Below are positions 17,944 to 26,024 of a stretch of 64,000 nt of DNA, one piece after another. A program made the position numbers and the translations under genes. The stretch is from JAJISG01 sp964347325. GTDB lineage: Archaea; Thermoplasmatota; Thermoplasmata; RBG-16-68-12; JAJISG01. Position 1 is the first letter of the stretch. The number at the start of each line of letters is the position of its first letter. The notes beneath the pieces were generated by a model. That model was given only the letters and a program-made list of their open reading frames with translations. It searched no databases and was not told where the DNA came from. The stretch spans positions 62,001 to 126,000 of the forward strand of contig CAYFYA010000003.1 of the NCBI GenBank assembly GCA_964347325.1, read 5' to 3'.

Positions 17944-18462
17944 ATGGGCGATACACCTGAGGATCGGCTCATCTACAGGACGGCTCCGTCGCGCCTCATC
18001 TTCTTCCACTACTACCTCCTGATTGTCATCCTGGCCGGTCTAAGCGCTGGGATGTCCCTTGGCTATCTTCAGTTCGACCTCCCGGACATAGCTGGATTCG
18101 ACCTCGACCTGTACGTACCACTGGCCGCGGCCGTCCTTGCCCTGCTCCTGTTCTTCTACGCCGAGCTCAAGAGAATGCTGCGCAGGTACATGGTCTTCGA
18201 GAACCGCGTGGCTCGCAGAGAGGGGATCCTTAGCAAGAGGATTCAGTACATGCCGTACAACAAGGTGGAGAGACTCGAGCTCAACCAGTCCATCATCAAG
18301 CGGATCTTCGGCATCGGGGACCTCCACATTGACACTGGCGAGGACAAGATGATCTTCCAGGCCATTCGACGCCCCGCCAATGTCGAACGTCTGGTCTCCG
18401 AGAGGCTGGTCGCCGCTGACATCTTCACCAGGAAGGCAGCGGGCACCGGTGAGCCGCCGTAG
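17944..18462 (+). CDS. Membrane protein with bacterial-type PH domain (DUF304)
   Basis: The 172-residue protein has two membrane helices near the N-terminus (FFHYYLLIVILAGLSAGMSL and a second at LYVPLAAAVLALLLFF). They are followed by a bPH2 domain with RYMVFENRVARREGILSKR, the family motif IQYMPYNKVERLEL and IFGIGDLHIDTG. Proteins of this kind sit in the cytoplasmic membrane. Their role is unknown. A TATA-like GGATTTAAC lies about 30 nt before the ATG. Confidence 0.8.
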   Translation: MGDTPEDRLIYRTAPSRLIFFHYYLLIVILAGLSAGMSLGYLQFDLPDIAGFDLDLYVPLAAAVLALLLFFYAELKRMLRRYMVFENRVARREGILSKRIQYMPYNKVERLELNQSIIKRIFGIGDLHIDTGEDKMIFQAIRRPANVERLVSERLVAADIFTRKAAGTGEPP

Positions 18463-18475
18463 GCCACGTGCTCAA

Positions 18476-19243
18476 CTACGCTTTCTCCAGCACTGCGATA
18501 TACAAACCTGGGTAGCTCACGGAGTCCACGTATGTGGAGGGTCGCCACCCAGTGCCGTGCAGAATGTCCTCCAGCTCACCCTTCGAGACCATTAGATAGT
18601 CACACCACGGAGTCGCGTACGTCTTGAACCGGACGCGGATTCGGACCTGTCCAGGCATCCTCCCGCGCTTTCTGTTGAGCTCGTGGTAGGCGAGGTGTTC
18701 TGGCTTGTCTGTGTGGAGAGGGTCCCGAGTATCGGCAAGTATCCTCCCATCGCTGGAGGTCATACTTCCGAACCGGCGGAGCATCCACTTCGCCCGCCGA
18801 GGATTGTTGACAAGGCCGAAGTTGTTGCCCATCATGACGATGGTGTCAAAGGTTCCCAGCCGAGAACTCAGTTGGGTCGCAGGCATGAGTCGAGTGTGCT
18901 TCAGCCCCCTCTCTCGGCAGACCTTCAGGGCGAGAGGCGAGGTGTCGATGCCCCAGACTTCATGACCCCGCTGCTGGAGGTACAGAGCAACACGTCCCGC
19001 TCCGACGCCCACGTCGAGGACCTTTCCCCGCACGTAACGCATCGCCTCCCGATGGTGGTCCGGCCACTCCTCGAAGGGATCAAAGTAGGCCTTGGCCCCC
19101 CAGGCGGTGTCGATGAAGCCATCGTCCCGCTCCACAATCTCGGTGCCCTCCCCCGTCCTCAGATAGTGATAAAGCAGGTTTCCGAAGGCGTCCTCACGGT
19201 CTTCTATCGTGTTGCTTCTCCCCTTTCTTCCTGTAAACGGCAA
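18476..19243 (-). CDS. Class I SAM-dependent methyltransferase
   Basis: The product is about 255 residues. Motif I (KVLDVGVGAGRVALYLQQRG) and the acidic residue in EVWGIDTSPLAL form the SAM site. FDTIVMMGNNFGLV is motif IV. The region upstream of residue 1 is low-quality sequence overlapping the preceding gene, so I use TTG 19243 as start. That still overlaps the upstream gene by 50 nt. The substrate is unknown. Small-molecule methylation is more likely than rRNA or protein, since no RNA-binding domain is seen. Confidence 0.75.
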   Translation of the reverse strand: MPFTGRKGRSNTIEDREDAFGNLLYHYLRTGEGTEIVERDDGFIDTAWGAKAYFDPFEEWPDHHREAMRYVRGKVLDVGVGAGRVALYLQQRGHEVWGIDTSPLALKVCRERGLKHTRLMPATQLSSRLGTFDTIVMMGNNFGLVNNPRRAKWMLRRFGSMTSSDGRILADTRDPLHTDKPEHLAYHELNRKRGRMPGQVRIRVRFKTYATPWCDYLMVSKGELEDILHGTGWRPSTYVDSVSYPGLYIAVLEKA

Positions 19244-19550
19244 TCCACGGACTGCCAAAAACCTTCCTCTCCTCCCTGGTGGTCCTCCGTCGATCCGCGA
19301 AGCTAGCATCGCTCCAGTGGACCAGGGGTCGGAGCACGGAAGCCGGCTTCTGGGAATAGACGTCGAGGCGATTGGAGAGATATGTCTTGATGGTGTACCT
19401 CCTCTTCTCCCCGAAGTCGCCAAATCTCTGAATGAGCCTCTCCCAGTCTTCGGGGAACTCCTCCTTGAAAACCTCTACGAAATCCAGGATCGTGAATGAA
19501 CCCTCAGGGATGGCCCTTACCGCCTCCTCTATCTTCCTCTCCTCGAGCAA
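19194..19550 (-). CDS. Hypothetical protein, probable winged-helix-like small protein
   Basis: The 118-residue basic protein begins with a helical region and the segment GSFTILDFVEVFKEEFPEDWERL, then FGEKRRYTIKTYLSNRLDVYSQ. The helical pattern resembles a winged helix, and short archaeal proteins with this layout are common, but I cannot name a family. It overlaps the downstream methyltransferase by about 50 nt and lies 28 nt from marC, so the three may share a transcript. Confidence 0.55.
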   Translation of the reverse strand: MLEERKIEEAVRAIPEGSFTILDFVEVFKEEFPEDWERLIQRFGDFGEKRRYTIKTYLSNRLDVYSQKPASVLRPLVHWSDASFADRRRTTREERKVFGSPWIAVYRKKGEKQHDRRP

Positions 19551-19577
19551 CGTCCTAGCCGTTGCGACTCCTCCTCG

Positions 19578-20246
19578 TCAAATCAGGCCCAAGAAGTAGT
19601 CAACCCAGGCACCTTGAAAGCCCACGATCACAAATTGGACTGCGATGGCAGCTAGAATCAGCCCCATAATCCTGCTGAAGGCCATCATCCCGACCCTCCC
19701 AAAGCGCTTGGCGATCCACTCCGAACGGAGAAGCAGCACTTGAGAGATGGCCATTGTCACGAGTATGGAGACGAGGACCAGTATCGACTTGGCTACGTCC
19801 AGGCTCGGAACTGCCGACTCCCCCATGAGAACTATGGCTGTGGTTATGGCCCCAGGTCCCGCGAAGATTGGGATTCCTAAGGGGACGACCCCGACCTCCT
19901 CCCTCGCTGACGCCTCCTCGCGTTCCCTCTCCGTTAACTTCGCTTTGGGCCTCTCCCCGTGCATCATGTTGAAGGCAATGCTGAACAGTAGGATGCCACC
20001 CGCAATCCGAAATGCATGGATCGACGTGTGGAAGACAAGGAAGATGTAGTTGCCCGTCAGGGCAAAAACGACCAGGGTGACGGTGGCCACGATCACCGCC
20101 CTCTTGGCGACCTCCGTCCGGCGCTCCCTAGTGTAGCCCTCGGTGAGGGTGACGTACACGGGTATGTTACCGACGGGATTGACGATGGTGAAGATCGCCG
20201 CAAAGGCGGACAGGCCGAAGGCGAGAAGCTCCAACACGGTCGACAT
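19578..20246 (-). CDS. MarC-family integral membrane protein
   Basis: The 222-residue protein has six membrane helices. Family markers are the early FTIVNPVGNIPVYVTLTEG, the internal GIPIFAGPGAITTAIVLMG and the late AFSRIMGLILAAIAVQFVIVG. MarC (UPF0056) proteins are widespread inner-membrane proteins with structural similarity to small-molecule transporters, but no function is settled. The gene lies 10 nt downstream of the tRNA methyltransferase gene on the same strand. Confidence 0.88.
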   Translation of the reverse strand: MSTVLELLAFGLSAFAAIFTIVNPVGNIPVYVTLTEGYTRERRTEVAKRAVIVATVTLVVFALTGNYIFLVFHTSIHAFRIAGGILLFSIAFNMMHGERPKAKLTEREREEASAREEVGVVPLGIPIFAGPGAITTAIVLMGESAVPSLDVAKSILVLVSILVTMAISQVLLLRSEWIAKRFGRVGMMAFSRIMGLILAAIAVQFVIVGFQGAWVDYFLGLI

Positions 20247-20256
20247 CTTCGGCCTC

Positions 20257-21024
20257 CTAGAAGGGCTCGAGCGCCTTCCTCCCGAAGGTCATGTATCCAG
20301 TGTGTCCCAGCATGTCGAAAGCTGGTCTGGTTCCCCGCTTGACCTCAATTCGTCTCTCAAGCACCTCAACAGTCCGGATTTCCACAAACCCCTCCTCCCT
20401 GAGGGCGAGGACCGTCTCCCGGAGCTGTTCGACCGTGGGGGAGTAGGAGGCTAGGTGGCCCGTTGGTTGGAGAGCTTCACCCGCGGCGGAAAGGGCGCGC
20501 CATGGATCCGGTAGGTCCAGGACAACGGCCTTGACTTCTCTCTCCGATATGCCCTCGCAGATGTCCCCCTCCTTGAACTCCACGAGTCCATCGAAGCCAG
20601 CCGCCTCGACGTTTCTCCTTGCGACCTCCAGAAAGTCCGATCGTACGTCGTAGCTCGACACCTTTCCATTGGGGGAGACGGCGTGGGCAAGGGCGATGGT
20701 GAGGGCACCAGAACCGGAGCCTCCCTCGACGACGTGGTCGCCGGCCTCAAGGCTGCAGTTGAAGGTTATGGCCGCAGCGTCCTTGGGGACGATGATCTGA
20801 GCCTTCCTGCGCACGGTCTCCATGGAGTCCCTGACCGAGGGGCGGAGAACCATGTAAGCCTTCTCTCCGACGCTCATCCTCCTCCCGATTAGTCGTCCAA
20901 GACTGTCCGTGGCCACCTTCCCCACTCCCTTCACGTGCACGAGGCCAGCATCGAGGGGGACCAGCCACTTCCGCCCCCGCTTGTCCAAGAGGACGACCCT
21001 CCCCATGAGCGTGCCAACATCCAC
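20257..21024 (-). CDS. trmI: tRNA (adenine-N1)-methyltransferase, TrmI type
   Basis: The 255-residue protein has the TrmI/Gcd14 layout: a small N-terminal beta domain (RKWLVPLDAGLVHVKGVG), then a SAM-binding core with DHVVEGGSGSGALTIALAHAVSPNGKVSSYDVR and the motif VVLDLPDPW. Archaeal TrmI methylates A57 and A58 in the tRNA T-loop, which stabilises tRNA. GTG 21024 or ATG 21006 could be the start. The promoter region is shared with the divergent hmgA and contains a repeated dyad at 21064-21092. Confidence 0.85.
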   Translation of the reverse strand: MDVGTLMGRVVLLDKRGRKWLVPLDAGLVHVKGVGKVATDSLGRLIGRRMSVGEKAYMVLRPSVRDSMETVRRKAQIIVPKDAAAITFNCSLEAGDHVVEGGSGSGALTIALAHAVSPNGKVSSYDVRSDFLEVARRNVEAAGFDGLVEFKEGDICEGISEREVKAVVLDLPDPWRALSAAGEALQPTGHLASYSPTVEQLRETVLALREEGFVEIRTVEVLERRIEVKRGTRPAFDMLGHTGYMTFGRKALEPF

Positions 21025-21063
21025 GACCTAGAAAACCTTTCGTCGGGTCTGGACTCGTCGGCA

Positions 21064-21092
21064 CTTCGACTCTTGTCGAAGTCGCCTTCGAC
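21064..21092. promoter_or_regulatory. Three alternating half-sites between trmI and hmgA, probable operator
   Basis: The sequence is CTTCGAC (21064-21070), N4, GTCGAAG (21075-21081), N4, CTTCGAC (21086-21092). Each half-site is the exact reverse complement of the next, and they repeat every 11 bp, about one helical turn. The third ends 5 bp before the hmgA TATA-like box. The array can form two alternative dyads. Its position fits a repressor or activator that controls hmgA, trmI or both. Confidence 0.6.
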
Positions 21093-21097
21093 AAAAG

Positions 21098-21104
21098 CTT
21101 TAAT
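21098..21104 (+). promoter_or_regulatory. TATA-like box of hmgA
   Basis: CTTTAAT lies about 35 nt before the ATG at 21136, so the transcript would have a leader of less than 10 nt. It directly follows the dyad array. Confidence 0.55.
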
Positions 21105-21135
21105 CCAGGCTCCAGTTGCATCTGCCGGTGGCTGA

Positions 21136-22401
21136 ATGAACACCTCAGAGATACCCGGGTTCTACAGGAAGACCCTGGACGAGCGACTGGAGATTGTCAA
21201 GACTGCAGGAAACCTTACCGCGGAGGAAGCTGCGGTCGTCGCCAACACCGGTTCCCTGGAGGCCGCCATGGCTGACCGTATGATCGAGAACGTGGTCGGT
21301 GGCATGACCCTCCCCATGGGCATCGCGGTCAACTTTCTGATCAACGGGAAGGACTACCTGATTCCCATGGCGATTGAGGAGCCTTCCGTCGTCGCCGCCG
21401 CGAGCAACGCCGCGAAGATGGCCCGTTCGGGGGGCGGCTTCCACGCTGAGACGACGGACCCAGTGATGATCGGTCAGGTACAGATCGTCGACGTCCCCGA
21501 TCCAGAGGGGGCGAAGGTTCGCGTCCTCGAGGCCCGCGAGAGGCTGCTCGAGGTCTGCAACGAGCGTGATCCCGTCCTGGTCAAGTTCGGCGGAGGGGCC
21601 CGCGACGTGGAGGCCCGGGTGATAGAGACTCTCCGAGGCCCCATGCTCATAGTCCACATCTCTGTGGACTGTCGGGACGCCATGGGGGCCAACGCCGTCA
21701 ACACCATGGCCGAGGCCGTGGCCCCCCTCCTCGAGGAGCTCACCGGCGGGAGGGTTTACCTCCGGATAATCTCCAACCTGGCGGTCAAGAGGCTCTCCCG
21801 TGCCAGGGCCACCTTCCCTGCGGAGGCTCTAGGTGGAGACGAGGTCGTCGACGGGATCCTCCAGGCCTACGCCTTCGCCGCCGCCGATCCCTACAGGTGC
21901 TCTACCCACAACAAGGGCGTCATGAACGGCATTGATGCCGTGGTCATAGCCACCGGGAATGACTGGCGAGCCATCGAAGCAGGGGCCCACTCCTACGCCG
22001 CCATGGGAGGACACTACAAGCCCCTGACCGTCTGGGAGGCGGACGAGAACGGGGACCTAGTCGGATCCATCGAGGTACCTATGGCGGTGGGTCTCGTGGG
22101 CGGAGCCACGGCGACCCACCCAACGGCCAAGGCCAACGTGAAGCTCCTGGGTATCAAGACCGCCTCAGAGCTGGCCCAGGTCATCGCCTCGGTTGGCTTG
22201 GCTCAGAACCTGGCGGCCCTGCGGGCCTTGGCCACCGAGGGCATTCAGAGGGGGCACATGTCCCTCCACGCGAGGAATATAGCCGTGATGGCTGGAGCCG
22301 AGATCGATGAGGTGGACGAGGTGGTGGAACGCCTCGTAGCCGAGAAGGTCATCCGTGTAGATCGAGCTCAGGAGATCCTCGCAGAGATGAGGGGCAAGTA
22401 G
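21136..22401 (+). CDS. hmgA: 3-hydroxy-3-methylglutaryl-CoA reductase, class II type
   Basis: The 421-residue enzyme reduces HMG-CoA to mevalonate, the first committed step to archaeal membrane lipids. Visible motifs are ENVVG (51-55), DCRDAMGANAVNT (about 178-190) and the catalytic His378 in GHMSLHARNIA. The sequence pattern and length match the bacterial-like class II enzyme (as in Pseudomonas mevalonii), which also occurs in Thermoplasmata and Archaeoglobi, rather than the class I enzyme of most archaea. It may prefer NADH. No mevalonate kinase is adjacent. Phosphomevalonate dehydratase is encoded at 39221-41190. Confidence 0.92.
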   Translation: MNTSEIPGFYRKTLDERLEIVKTAGNLTAEEAAVVANTGSLEAAMADRMIENVVGGMTLPMGIAVNFLINGKDYLIPMAIEEPSVVAAASNAAKMARSGGGFHAETTDPVMIGQVQIVDVPDPEGAKVRVLEARERLLEVCNERDPVLVKFGGGARDVEARVIETLRGPMLIVHISVDCRDAMGANAVNTMAEAVAPLLEELTGGRVYLRIISNLAVKRLSRARATFPAEALGGDEVVDGILQAYAFAAADPYRCSTHNKGVMNGIDAVVIATGNDWRAIEAGAHSYAAMGGHYKPLTVWEADENGDLVGSIEVPMAVGLVGGATATHPTAKANVKLLGIKTASELAQVIASVGLAQNLAALRALATEGIQRGHMSLHARNIAVMAGAEIDEVDEVVERLVAEKVIRVDRAQEILAEMRGK

Positions 22402-22417
22402 TGCCAAGCCTGGTGGC

Positions 22418-23545
22418 CTAAGGCGCAACCTCCTCCACAGTCTCCTCCGCGATGAAGCCGCCGAGGACGTCGTCGGTGCCGTGGAGAACGTCAACAACCC
22501 CACTCCAGTCGGCCAGCTGTGACCTGTTCTCCGCCTCGAAGGTCCTGAGCCTGTTCTTCAAGAGCTCGCGTATCAACCCGTGGCGTTTTGATGTGGTAAC
22601 CACGGTGAGGTAGCAGTAGTCACCTCTCTGGATGATTACCGATATATCTCCGAAGCTGGCCGTCTTCAGTGTCTGTCCCTGGAAGAAGGGCAGGGCGTGG
22701 GTGAAGAAGTTCTGAAAGGCATCGAAGGTACCTACGAAGATATCGTCATCCGTTTCTGTGTCCTCCGAGAGTGCCGCCGCCAAAAGATCTCCAGTCTTGT
22801 AGGTCAGGTAGACGGCTAGGGTCTCCCCCTTGATGGCCTCCCTGAGGTTGAAGAGCTGCAGTACGCCGACTCCACGACCCCGTCGGAGGGCCAAGAGTAG
22901 GACCACACCGGGAATCACCAGGGTAGAGGAGTAGAGCGGGGTGACGCTCTCCTGTAGCAAGGGGAAGTAGGGGTTCGTGAGGACCGCAAAAGCTAGTACC
23001 AAGGAGGCGGCCCCCATGATGCCCACGATGGAGAAGGACTCGCTGCTCATGGCGTCGACGGTCAGTAGGGCGCCTTGCTGCAGGAGGTAGATGCCGGCTA
23101 CGATGAGGGTGAGGGTGTAGAGGAGGTAGTGGGTCAGTGCCCCTTCAGCCCAGAGCGGTAGAAGTCCGCTGGACTCCCAGGCGGTAGCAATCCCCGGGAT
23201 GTTGGAGACGACGAAGTGAAGCGTGATAAACACGGCGGGGACGGCAAAGGGGACGTCGAACCAGACCCGCCCGTGCACCAGCCACTTGGCGAAGTAGAAG
23301 AAAGTGAGGGAGGCCCACAATAGGAAGAAGTGGGAAGGTGGTAGGACCGCGGTGACTTCATCCAAGACGCCAAAGGCGAGGATTAGCCAGTCCCAGAGGG
23401 CGAAGGCGGCCACCAAGAACGCCGTTCCTGTGAAGGCTATGCCAGTGGAGACCTTGAGGGCACCTCCTCTCGCCTGTAGGAACCCGATTACTGTCCAGAC
23501 TACAGCTGTCGTTAAGGGGATGTGGGCTAGAGGCAGTGCGACCAT
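22418..23545 (-). CDS. Seven-helix membrane protein with C-terminal sensory domain
   Basis: The 375-residue protein has seven or eight hydrophobic helices in the first 230 residues, like the 7TM N-termini of archaeal sensor histidine kinases. It has no kinase domain. The last 140 residues form a soluble alpha/beta domain (IFVGTFDAFQNFF, DISVIIQRGDYCYLTVVTT, LRTFEAENRSQLADW) of the kind often placed after such membrane regions in archaeal sensors. It may sense the membrane or energy state and signal by protein contact. A minus-strand TATA-like GGCTAAATAC lies near 23600. Confidence 0.55.
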   Translation of the reverse strand: MVALPLAHIPLTTAVVWTVIGFLQARGGALKVSTGIAFTGTAFLVAAFALWDWLILAFGVLDEVTAVLPPSHFFLLWASLTFFYFAKWLVHGRVWFDVPFAVPAVFITLHFVVSNIPGIATAWESSGLLPLWAEGALTHYLLYTLTLIVAGIYLLQQGALLTVDAMSSESFSIVGIMGAASLVLAFAVLTNPYFPLLQESVTPLYSSTLVIPGVVLLLALRRGRGVGVLQLFNLREAIKGETLAVYLTYKTGDLLAAALSEDTETDDDIFVGTFDAFQNFFTHALPFFQGQTLKTASFGDISVIIQRGDYCYLTVVTTSKRHGLIRELLKNRLRTFEAENRSQLADWSGVVDVLHGTDDVLGGFIAEETVEEVAP

Positions 23546-23661
23546 GGGGCCTCGCCAAGCGGTCTTACGTCTTCACCAGGAAAGTCCGAAGAAGGCGTAT
23601 TTAGCCTATCCGCCGTGATTATTGAATATCAGAAAGCTCCGGTGTCCGTGTCTAGGGGCGG

Positions 23662-25080
23662 TCAGCGGACGAGGAGAATCTGGATGTCCATCACGTTTGT
23701 CCCCGTCGGCCCCGTCAGGATGGTGTCGCCGAGGCGCTGGAAGAAGGTGTGGGAGTCGTTGTGGTCCAGATATCTGGAGGGATCCATCCCAAGGGATCGC
23801 GCCCGATCCCAGGTTGTCCCATCCACCACGGCACCCGCTGCGTCGGTCTCTCCGTCTCTTCCGTCGGTCCCAGCGGAAAGGAGGACTGCCCTCCGATCTC
23901 GTAGGAGTGATGCAGCGGCCAACACGAACTCCTGATTGCGGCCACCGATGCCCTTCCCGCGGACTGTGACGGTAGTCTCTCCTCCCGCCACAATGGCAGC
24001 TGGCCTTTGAGGAGGTTCACCTTCCTTGCCTGCAGGTGGCCAGTCCTCGGGCCATTCTTCTGGGGACAGCGCGTATCTTGCGAAGTGTGTCCCAGCGTCC
24101 CTTGCCTCACCACTCATCCCGGTCGTGAGGATTATGGAGTGATACCCGCGCCTCTCCGCCTCTTGGATGGCGGCTTCACAGGCCATCCGGTTGGTCGCCA
24201 CGATGAAGTTGTGAACCTGCCGGAAGGAAGCAACCCCTGGCTTCGGAGTCTCCGGCACCTCGCCCCGTATGCCTGCATCAATCCGCGTCTTCACGGAGGC
24301 TGGGACGACCTCCCACAGGGCGAATCTCTCGAGGACTTCCCTCGCATCGCCGAAAGTCGTTTCATCCGGAGCTGTCGGCCCAGAGGCTATGAAGGACACC
24401 GGATCCCCCACGATATCGCTAACGATTAGAGCCGCGACGTTCCCCCCCGTCTTGGAAGCCGCGTCGGCCAGGTGGCCCCCCTTCACGTTGGACAGGTGCT
24501 TGCGAACGATGTTCTGGCTCACGATGTCCATCCCACTCGCGAGAGTTAATGCGGAGACTCGTCGGAGGTCCTGCATCGGAATCTCTGTGTCCTCCAAGAG
24601 GGCCGAGCCGCCCCCGGAGATGAGGACGACTAGGAGGTCTGAGGGGCCACACCGTCGCGCCATCGCGAGGGCCTTCCCTCCAGCCTCGAGGCTTCCCTCC
24701 GTGGGGTGGGGGTGGCCGCCGATGACGATGTCCATGCCCGGCACGTCTCCCGTCCCTGCCTCATGAGTCACGACGAGACCCTCATCGACCTCCAGAATCT
24801 GCAGCAGGGCCTGGGCCATCGGCAGACTAGCCTTGCCAAAGGCGATCATCCGCACGGTTTCGACGTCTGCAAGATCGAGGCGGAGATCTTCCACCTCCAG
24901 ATCCTTCCCCCGCCTCCTCAGGTTCCGACTGATAGCATCTCCGGCGTCCACCGCCTTCACCGCGGCCTCGAAGATGTGGAGGCTGTCCCGGCGCATTTCC
25001 CTGAGTTCCGGTGTGGCGGCACCCCCGAGGAGTTCCCGCAGATTCCGAATCAACACTGGCTCTAAGGGACAGGACCCCAA
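23662..25080 (-). CDS. garK: Glycerate 2-kinase (MOFRL family)
   Basis: The 472-residue protein has the two-domain layout of archaeal glycerate kinases: the N-terminal RDSLHIFEAAVKAVDAGDAI and AFGKASLPMA, the GGGSAL phosphate loop (VLISGGGSALLE), and the C-terminal MOFRL part with GGETTVTVRGKGIGGRNQEFVLAAA and SAGTDGRDGETDAAGA. It phosphorylates D-glycerate to 2-phosphoglycerate in the non-phosphorylating Entner-Doudoroff pathway used by Thermoplasmata. The divergent neighbour encodes a KDG-type aldolase, which supports this. TTG 25080 is used as start. ATG 24996 is an alternative. Confidence 0.85.
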   Translation of the reverse strand: MGSCPLEPVLIRNLRELLGGAATPELREMRRDSLHIFEAAVKAVDAGDAISRNLRRRGKDLEVEDLRLDLADVETVRMIAFGKASLPMAQALLQILEVDEGLVVTHEAGTGDVPGMDIVIGGHPHPTEGSLEAGGKALAMARRCGPSDLLVVLISGGGSALLEDTEIPMQDLRRVSALTLASGMDIVSQNIVRKHLSNVKGGHLADAASKTGGNVAALIVSDIVGDPVSFIASGPTAPDETTFGDAREVLERFALWEVVPASVKTRIDAGIRGEVPETPKPGVASFRQVHNFIVATNRMACEAAIQEAERRGYHSIILTTGMSGEARDAGTHFARYALSPEEWPEDWPPAGKEGEPPQRPAAIVAGGETTVTVRGKGIGGRNQEFVLAAASLLRDRRAVLLSAGTDGRDGETDAAGAVVDGTTWDRARSLGMDPSRYLDHNDSHTFFQRLGDTILTGPTGTNVMDIQILLVR

Positions 25081-25107
25081 AAAGGTGTCTCAGTGGCACT
25101 CTCACTA

Positions 25108-25115
25108 CTTTATAC
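25108..25115. promoter_or_regulatory. Possible bidirectional TATA element between garK and the aldolase gene
   Basis: CTTTATAC on the plus strand reads GTATAAAG on the minus strand, so either strand could serve as a TATA box. It lies 31-38 nt before the aldolase ATG 25146 and 28-35 nt before the garK start at 25080. No other A/T-rich element is seen between the two genes. Confidence 0.5.
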
Positions 25116-25145
25116 GAGGAGTCCATTACGCAACCGCGCGGTCCC

Positions 25146-26024
25146 ATGAGAGTTTTCGAAGGGGTCTTCGTCCCCCTCATTACCTTCTTCGATGAGGAGG
25201 GTAACGTCGACATCCAATCTCAGCAGAGACATGTGGCCAACCTCCTCAACGCCGGAGTCCATGGCCTCGTACCCATGGCGAGCATGGGGGAGTTCAACGC
25301 CATGGAAAGGCATGAGCGGCGGGATGTGGCTGTGGCCGTCATCGAAGAGGCATCGGGCAGGGCAAAGGTCGTCGTGGGGACCGGGGCGCCTTCCACCCGT
25401 CAGGCGGTGATGCTCTCCAAGGATGCGGAGGCAGCGGGAGCGGACGGCGTGATGGTCGTGACCCCTTTCTACGGCAAGCCTGGACCCGACGCGCTCAGGA
25501 GGCACTACGAGGCAATCCGGGAGGCGGTGGAGATACCTATTGTCGCCTACACCCTTCCCTCCTTCACGGGAGTGGACCTTCCCGCCAATCAGGTCTTGGA
25601 GCTGGCGGAGGCAGAGACCATCCAGGCCCTCAAGGACAGTTCGGGTGACCTCGCGAGGGCTCTCGAGGTCATTGACGCCATGCCCGAGAACTTCTCCTAT
25701 CTCACCGGCTCCGACCCCCTTTTCTCGGCCGTCGTGATTCACGGCGGCCAGGGGGGAATTATAGGCTCCAGCAACGTGTTCCCCGATGCGGGGGTGGGGT
25801 TATTCAACCTGTTGAGGCGCGAGAGGCTCAAGGAGGCCATAGAGCTACAGATGAAACTAGCTCGCTTTGCTCAGGCCAGCCGAGTGGGCACTTACCCGGC
25901 CGCTGCCAAGTACCTGGTGGGACGAGTGTGGGACCTCCATTCGACCTGTAGGCCTCCAGCCGTCGAACTCACCGAGGAGGAGAAGGAGACGGTCAGTCAG
26001 ATCATAATGCCCCTGCTCTCCTGA
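25146..26024 (+). CDS. DapA-superfamily aldolase, 2-keto-3-deoxygluconate aldolase-like
   Basis: The 292-residue TIM-barrel protein has the Schiff-base lysine K163 in IQALKDSSGD, Tyr135 in VAYTLPSF and the phosphate or carboxylate loop MASMGEF. DapA-family proteins include dihydrodipicolinate synthase and KDG aldolase. The YTLP in place of the usual YNVP, and its divergent placement beside glycerate kinase, favour KDG aldolase in a non-phosphorylating Entner-Doudoroff pathway. This is an inference. ATG 25146 is chosen from the TATA position. The longer upstream frame would overlap garK. Confidence 0.8.
   Translation: MRVFEGVFVPLITFFDEEGNVDIQSQQRHVANLLNAGVHGLVPMASMGEFNAMERHERRDVAVAVIEEASGRAKVVVGTGAPSTRQAVMLSKDAEAAGADGVMVVTPFYGKPGPDALRRHYEAIREAVEIPIVAYTLPSFTGVDLPANQVLELAEAETIQALKDSSGDLARALEVIDAMPENFSYLTGSDPLFSAVVIHGGQGGIIGSSNVFPDAGVGLFNLLRRERLKEAIELQMKLARFAQASRVGTYPAAAKYLVGRVWDLHSTCRPPAVELTEEEKETVSQIIMPLLS

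Noticed and set aside
21025..21063. Possible frameshift or extension of trmI upstream of 21024
   Set aside because: The TATA-like element and operator leave no room. The N-terminus is complete at GTG 21024 or ATG 21006.
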